Assembly: GCA_016841745.1 (NCBI GenBank)
Contig: JAENYO010000001.1
Location: 184,799 to 248,798 of the forward strand
Length of the DNA stretch: 64,000 nt
Source: Acetomicrobium hydrogeniformans
GTDB taxonomy: Bacteria > Synergistota > Synergistia > Synergistales > JAFGMB01
Direction of reading: 5' to 3'
Every line of letters begins with the position of its first letter. Position 1 is the stretch's first letter. The translations under genes were made by a program, and so were the position numbers. The notes beneath the pieces are model-generated. The model was given only the letters and a program-made list of their open reading frames with translations. It was not told the origin of the DNA and did not search any database. Below, piece by piece: positions 60,612 through 64,000 of the stretch.

Positions 60612-62192
60612 TTATCTTACAAGTTGTTGATATAGTTCCGGTCTTCTACCCAAAACCACATCTGTTCCAGGTACTACGGACTTGGATCTGACCATAGCTC
60701 GTGAAAGGAGAGATGATACAGCCTGGTCCTTCCCTGGAATGGAAGCAGATGTTACCTGACCAGAGGGCGTTATGATAATACCATGATAATCACCGTTACA
60801 AATTCCGTTCCGCAAGAGAAAAATCCTGTTTTCAGAAGCCCTTGTCCTGCTTATTATCTCGGAAGAATTAGAATTACCGACATCGAACCATAGAAGGATC
60901 TCTGTTCCCTCAAGCATGAAGCACCTTGATACTTCCGGGACAAGCCCCTCCTCATCAAACATGACAGCCAGGTTCCCTGAAGATGTTTTAAGGGGAACAA
61001 GAGGAGAATTAGATGAAAAGAACCCGCCATGATTCGCAAAGAAGTAGCCCAGGTTTCCTTCTATGGTAAAAAGAGAAGCTGACCTCCGGCTTACGTTTCC
61101 ATTATTGGCATACCCTGATAAAGCAACTATCACATCTGGGGATGACAGATTTGTTCTTAGTCTACCCTCAATCTCCGGAATCGGAATGTTTTCTCTTAAG
61201 GTGGGAAGCATTATCAGGGAACTTCCCTGATCTTCCAGGATTCTTGTGAAGAACAACGCCTTTTTAATATATTCTGATGTTGAAGAATAAGAAAAATGTA
61301 CAACAGAAGAAAATATTTCCCTTTTTCCAGAAAAGATATATTCAGACATCATTGCCGTCACAGGCAATTCATCATGTGGTCTTACAAGTGCCTCATACAA
61401 CTCTGGTTTTCTGGAAGGCATAGATGGTCTTTTACCGTCCAGGACAATATCTGCCATAATGGTCTCAGGTTTATCCGAGGAAGCCTTGATCTGTACATTC
61501 CCGAAAGGATCAATAATACAGCTCAATCCTGTATTAAGGACTGTACCTGCTTCAAGGCCCACTTTGTCAGCCATAAGGAGCCAGAGACCGTTCTCCCTCG
61601 CTCTTGCTGGCAACATATATTCGACCTGGGGATTGGAAAGACTTGCAGGGTCTTTCCCTGTAGTGACAAGATTGGCCATATCTATAATTATCTCTGCTCC
61701 CCGGAGAGCCAGGATGCGAGTTATCTCGGGTGCTCTACCATCAGCGCAGATAATCATTCCGATTTTTCCGATCTCTGTGTCCCATACATCAAAATCTTTT
61801 CCGTAACCTACATATTTCGAATCAAAATGCCACATATTCGATTTTCGTACCCGCCCAACTTCTTTTCCATCAGGACCCCAGAGTCTTCCCATGTTATAGA
61901 GACAATCATTCTCAATAGACAGGAATCCTGATGCAACATGAACTCTATATTTTAGAGCCTGTTCAGAAATTGCGTAAGCCAGTTCATTAAAATGCTCCAT
62001 TGCTCTGGAAAATGACAACGGGTCATTTCCTACATAGTAGGAAGGATATGCACACTCAGGAAGGATGATGAGATCTGCACCTTTCTCGCAGGCTTCCACA
62101 ATACGATCAAGGATCTGTCTTTCAGCCTCAAGATAATCAGCAACATCCATCGCCTGGATCTGAATACATGCAGCCTTGAGTTTCTTGCTCAT
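60612..62192 (-). CDS. tandem-domain carbon-nitrogen hydrolase
   Basis: The first half (1-270) is a complete nitrilase-superfamily domain: Glu46 in LPECAYPS, Lys117 in VRKSNMWHF and Cys149 in IICADGRAPE. The second half (290-526) resembles a repeat of the same fold but lacks the triad; LPTLRE replaces LPE and no Cys stands at the nucleophile place. Both halves end with a similar motif, RKPELYEALVR (~261) and RRPELYQQLVR at the C-terminus. The substrate is unknown. ATG at 62192 has AAAGGAG upstream. It follows the nitroreductase gene by 18 bases. Confidence 0.85.
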   Translation of the reverse strand: MSKKLKAACIQIQAMDVADYLEAERQILDRIVEACEKGADLIILPECAYPSYYVGNDPLSFSRAMEHFNELAYAISEQALKYRVHVASGFLSIENDCLYNMGRLWGPDGKEVGRVRKSNMWHFDSKYVGYGKDFDVWDTEIGKIGMIICADGRAPEITRILALRGAEIIIDMANLVTTGKDPASLSNPQVEYMLPARARENGLWLLMADKVGLEAGTVLNTGLSCIIDPFGNVQIKASSDKPETIMADIVLDGKRPSMPSRKPELYEALVRPHDELPVTAMMSEYIFSGKREIFSSVVHFSYSSTSEYIKKALFFTRILEDQGSSLIMLPTLRENIPIPEIEGRLRTNLSSPDVIVALSGYANNGNVSRRSASLFTIEGNLGYFFANHGGFFSSNSPLVPLKTSSGNLAVMFDEEGLVPEVSRCFMLEGTEILLWFDVGNSNSSEIISRTRASENRIFLLRNGICNGDYHGIIITPSGQVTSASIPGKDQAVSSLLSRAMVRSKSVVPGTDVVLGRRPELYQQLVR

Positions 62193-62210
62193 TGTTTCTC
62201 CTTTCACGAT

Positions 62211-62711
62211 TTACCAGTGATTCCGGTGAATCCTTGCCGGATCAAAACGTTTGGACGGAAGTTTTTCCATAGCCGGATATCCCAGAGATACCAAAGCAAA
62301 GGGTTGGATGTTTTCAGGTAATTCCAATAACCTCGAAAGCCCCTTCATCAGTTCTTCCTTTGGATATACACCCAGCCATACTGATCCAAGCCCACAGGAA
62401 TTAGCTGCAAGGAGAATATTTTCTGTAGCGGCAGAACAGTCCTGAGGCCAGAATTCAGGGCTTGAAAGATTCGAAGTATCAGCACAAACGAGAATTGCAA
62501 TGGGCGCGTGCAGGAGCATACTGGAATAGGGATGAAAATCCGGGATCCTACCAAGAACTTCTCTGTCATCAATAATCACAAACACCCATGGCTGCTGGTT
62601 ATGGGCTGAAGGTGCACTCATTGCAGCTCTTAAAAGAGATACAACCTTTTCTTCTTCTACCGGTGCTGTTGTATATTTCCTTATGCTCCTTCTTGAAAGA
62701 ATAAAATTCAT
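62211..62711 (-). CDS. nitroreductase-family flavoprotein
   Basis: The 166-aa protein has the FMN-binding N-terminus ILSRRSIRKYTTAPVEEEKV and SAPSAHNQQPWVFVI, and the C-terminal GLGSVWLGVYP. It is an FMN-dependent NAD(P)H oxidoreductase of unknown substrate. ATG at 62711 has AAGGAGG upstream. It precedes the CN-hydrolase gene. Confidence 0.92.
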   Translation of the reverse strand: MNFILSRRSIRKYTTAPVEEEKVVSLLRAAMSAPSAHNQQPWVFVIIDDREVLGRIPDFHPYSSMLLHAPIAILVCADTSNLSSPEFWPQDCSAATENILLAANSCGLGSVWLGVYPKEELMKGLSRLLELPENIQPFALVSLGYPAMEKLPSKRFDPARIHRNHW

Positions 62712-63043
62712 TTTCTCTACCTCCTTTTAATAAAAGATTATCTCTCACTAATTCATGAAAAGAATCTCCATCACTAGCATAACTGCACAGACCCTATGGT
62801 TTTACAAAATACACAGGATATGGCCATACTGACATCTATAATACCAGTTTTTGCACTACTGATTTATCTTTTTACTCTGTAAATTATACTTCCTGGAAGA
62901 TAGGGATAAAAGGTTTGCTTAACTGGCCAGAATTAGAGGTTAGAAGATCAACTTGTCCTATTATAGATATGGGAAATAAAGGAGTGGGTAACTGGTTCCG
63001 ATAAGTGATTTTGCTCTATAAGAATCGATTTATGAAAATTAAG
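62712..63043. other. intergenic region
   Basis: About 330 bases upstream of the nitroreductase gene. I see no gene or RNA. Several AT-rich -10-like sequences occur on the minus strand but no clear promoter. Confidence 0.4.
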
Positions 63044-63066
63044 AAAGAGGGGAGAATCCCCTCTTT
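63044..63066 (-). terminator. terminator of the riboswitch-controlled gene
   Basis: AAAGAGGGGA/TCCCCTCTTT, 10-bp perfect stem with a 3-base loop, 24 bases past the stop; the minus-strand tail is only moderately T-rich. Confidence 0.75.
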
Positions 63067-63090
63067 TGACCAATAATCAGAGGACAGACT

Positions 63091-63609
63091 TTATACTTCG
63101 AGGACCGTTTCGTCCCCTTCAATAAAAAGGTTTACCCCGGCAAGGGAAATGCTGTTCCCTGCTTCCTTTGTCAAAGCCATTCCACATAGCTCTTCGCCGT
63201 CAACAAAAACTCGAACATTGATCTGTTCTCCAACCTGTCGTATCCTAAGGGTCTTTTTCATTTTGGCACCTCGACTTTCCTTTCCTCTCTCAGGAGAAGG
63301 GGTATATCCCTGGACATCATCAGTTCCGGTAGCAGCAAATTCAGACCGGTAGGAAGATGTAGTTGTGGCTTCTGCATTTGAGGGTGCATCATTCATAGGT
63401 CTGGTGAAGTCATGGGCAATTACTTTTCGGGAGCTATCAACAGCGTTATTTACGTCAGAACCGGCCTGGACAATCGTACCGGGGTTATCGGAATTCTGAA
63501 TAATTATCTCCCCATCGGATTTTGGATCATTTGACTGCCGTTCCTGATCATTTTTACCTATTTCTTCCTCCAGGATTGAAAAGATATCAGCACTGCTGAG
63601 ACCGGCCAT
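63091..63609 (-). CDS. hypothetical protein under c-di-GMP riboswitch control
   Basis: I do not recognise this 172-residue protein. It begins MAGLSSADIFSILEEEIGKND, continues with a hydrophilic, probably disordered region rich in S, N, D and T (~30-110), and ends with an ordered part: KKTLRIRQVGEQINVRVFVD, then GNSISLAGVNLFIEGDETV. No signal peptide or membrane helix is seen. ATG at 63609 has GGGGGTG upstream; the frame runs to 63708 but into the riboswitch terminator. Its control suggests a role in motility, adhesion or surface behaviour, which is inference. Confidence 0.8.
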   Translation of the reverse strand: MAGLSSADIFSILEEEIGKNDQERQSNDPKSDGEIIIQNSDNPGTIVQAGSDVNNAVDSSRKVIAHDFTRPMNDAPSNAEATTTSSYRSEFAATGTDDVQGYTPSPERGKESRGAKMKKTLRIRQVGEQINVRVFVDGEELCGMALTKEAGNSISLAGVNLFIEGDETVLEV

Positions 63610-63640
63610 ACGATCACCCCCATGATAATGTATAACTTCA

Positions 63641-63675
63641 AAAAAATAAGCCTTCCGGTTTCCCGAAGGCTTATT
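63641..63675 (-). terminator. riboswitch expression-platform terminator
   Basis: AATAAGCCTTC pairs with GAAGGCTTATT (11 bp, 9-base loop), followed on the minus strand by TTTTT. It lies directly after the c-di-GMP aptamer and before the start codon, so it is the likely switch element. Confidence 0.9.
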
Positions 63676-63684
63676 TATAAACCA

Positions 63685-63770
63685 TGTCTTCGGCAACCCA
63701 GCCATCATAGCCTCTCGGCTTTAGACCCGTGGTTTTGCGTCATCGCCTTTCGGCGATTTTGCCCTTTCGT
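63685..63770 (-). promoter_or_regulatory. cyclic di-GMP-I (GEMM) riboswitch aptamer
   Basis: The minus strand shows the conserved blocks in order: GGGCAAA, a hairpin CGCCGAAAGGCG with the GAAA tetraloop, GACGCAAAACCACGGG, CTAA, and after a second hairpin ATGATGGCTGGGTTGCCG. These match the GEMM-I consensus. With the terminator that follows it forms a complete switch controlling the unknown gene. Confidence 0.92.
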
Positions 63771-63794
63771 ATAAAAAAACTACCTCAGTTTCAA

Positions 63795-63823
63795 AATATA
63801 AATCATTAACTTCATTTTGTCAA
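63795..63823 (-). promoter_or_regulatory. promoter of the c-di-GMP riboswitch transcript
   Basis: TTGACA (63823-63818), a 17-bp spacer and TATATT (63800-63795) on the minus strand, placing the RNA start just before the aptamer. Confidence 0.85.
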
Positions 63824-63900
63824 ACACTATTTACTTTTTCGTACTAAGTAAAGAAATATTGTCTTTACGAGATTAAGTTTAAAACACTTTCTGTAAATTC

Positions 63901-64000
63901 TCAATCTCTAATCACTATTATTTGTTCAGGACTTCGAACTCCTTTCATATCCCTGGCAGTAACTGTGATAATATTTTTACCATACATTAATGGTATAGCA
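63901..64000 (-). CDS. C-terminal end of a probable Ig-like-domain protein (partial)
   Basis: The last 32 codons are in the window, ending at TGA 63901. The sequence NIITVTARDMKGVRSPEQ resembles the closing strands of bacterial Ig-like or glucodextranase-B-type repeats (GxNxITVTAxDxxG). Such domains occur in secreted or surface proteins. The fragment is too short for a firm assignment. Confidence 0.5.
   Translation of the reverse strand, partial: AIPLMYGKNIITVTARDMKGVRSPEQIIVIRD

Noticed and set aside
63610-63708. N-terminal extension of the riboswitch-controlled protein
   Set aside because: It would be encoded by the riboswitch terminator and part of the aptamer, and a better start with a ribosome site lies at 63609.

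Overview
The window is a dense bacterial chromosome segment, mostly housekeeping genes, with one small integrated element near the right end. The veg-ispE-purR order, the RemA-like gene beside gmk-rpoZ-coaBC-priA, a B. subtilis-type PurR, a T-box leader and a short EF-Ts suggest a Firmicutes-like or Synergistota-like lineage. Together with selA/selB/yedF, hypAB and the absence of sporulation genes, my best guess is an anaerobic member of the Synergistota. This is inference from gene content, not a database result.

Layout: 1-12.3 kb is a long minus-strand run of housekeeping genes (HU, der, priA, coaBC, rpoZ, gmk, remA-like, yicC, hflX, plsC, cmk, rluB, scpB, scpA, trpS). 12.3-15.8 kb holds a Nif3-like gene, a CAT-anticodon tRNA, a ferredoxin, purR, ispE and veg. 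15.8-20.5 kb is a selenium region (selB, selA, then divergent pncA and yedF). 20.5-24.1 kb has an unknown gene, hemW and lepA. 24.5-34.7 kb is a ten-gene purine operon, purCSQLFMNHDE, with a clear promoter and a terminator. It is followed by a decayed HIT-family gene, a spermidine-synthase-like gene and argH-argG behind a T-box riboswitch. 39.3-47.2 kb is a seven-gene minus-strand operon (hypA, hypB, pcrA, coaE with a CutA-like tail, a DHH-CBS-nucleotidyltransferase fusion, an M50 protease and surE). Then come hpf, an aminotransferase, and rpsB-tsf-pyrH-frr, with a CsoR/CstR-type repressor divergent from rpsB and the SRP RNA gene.

53.13-59.81 kb is an integrated element in the 3' end of tRNA-Ser(GGA). 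It is bounded by a 20-bp direct repeat and carries 13-bp-phased TTGTACNAG arm-type repeats at both ends. It holds a large tyrosine integrase, a MarR-like regulator, a second small tyrosine recombinase, an AbiJ-NTD4-like protein with a neighbouring membrane protein (a candidate defence pair), and about 1.6 kb of non-coding DNA with two copies of a long repeat unit, each containing tandem 11-bp iteron-like repeats. To its right lie two tRNA-Ser genes, tadA overlapping one of them, a CN-hydrolase with a second inactive-looking copy of its own domain, a nitroreductase, and an unknown gene under a complete c-di-GMP-I riboswitch with promoter and terminator.

The most interesting points are the tRNA-Ser element with its iteron-like array and AbiJ-like cargo, the degenerate ATPase motifs of PriA, the CoaE-CutA-like fusion, the tandem CN-hydrolase, and the riboswitch-controlled unknown protein.
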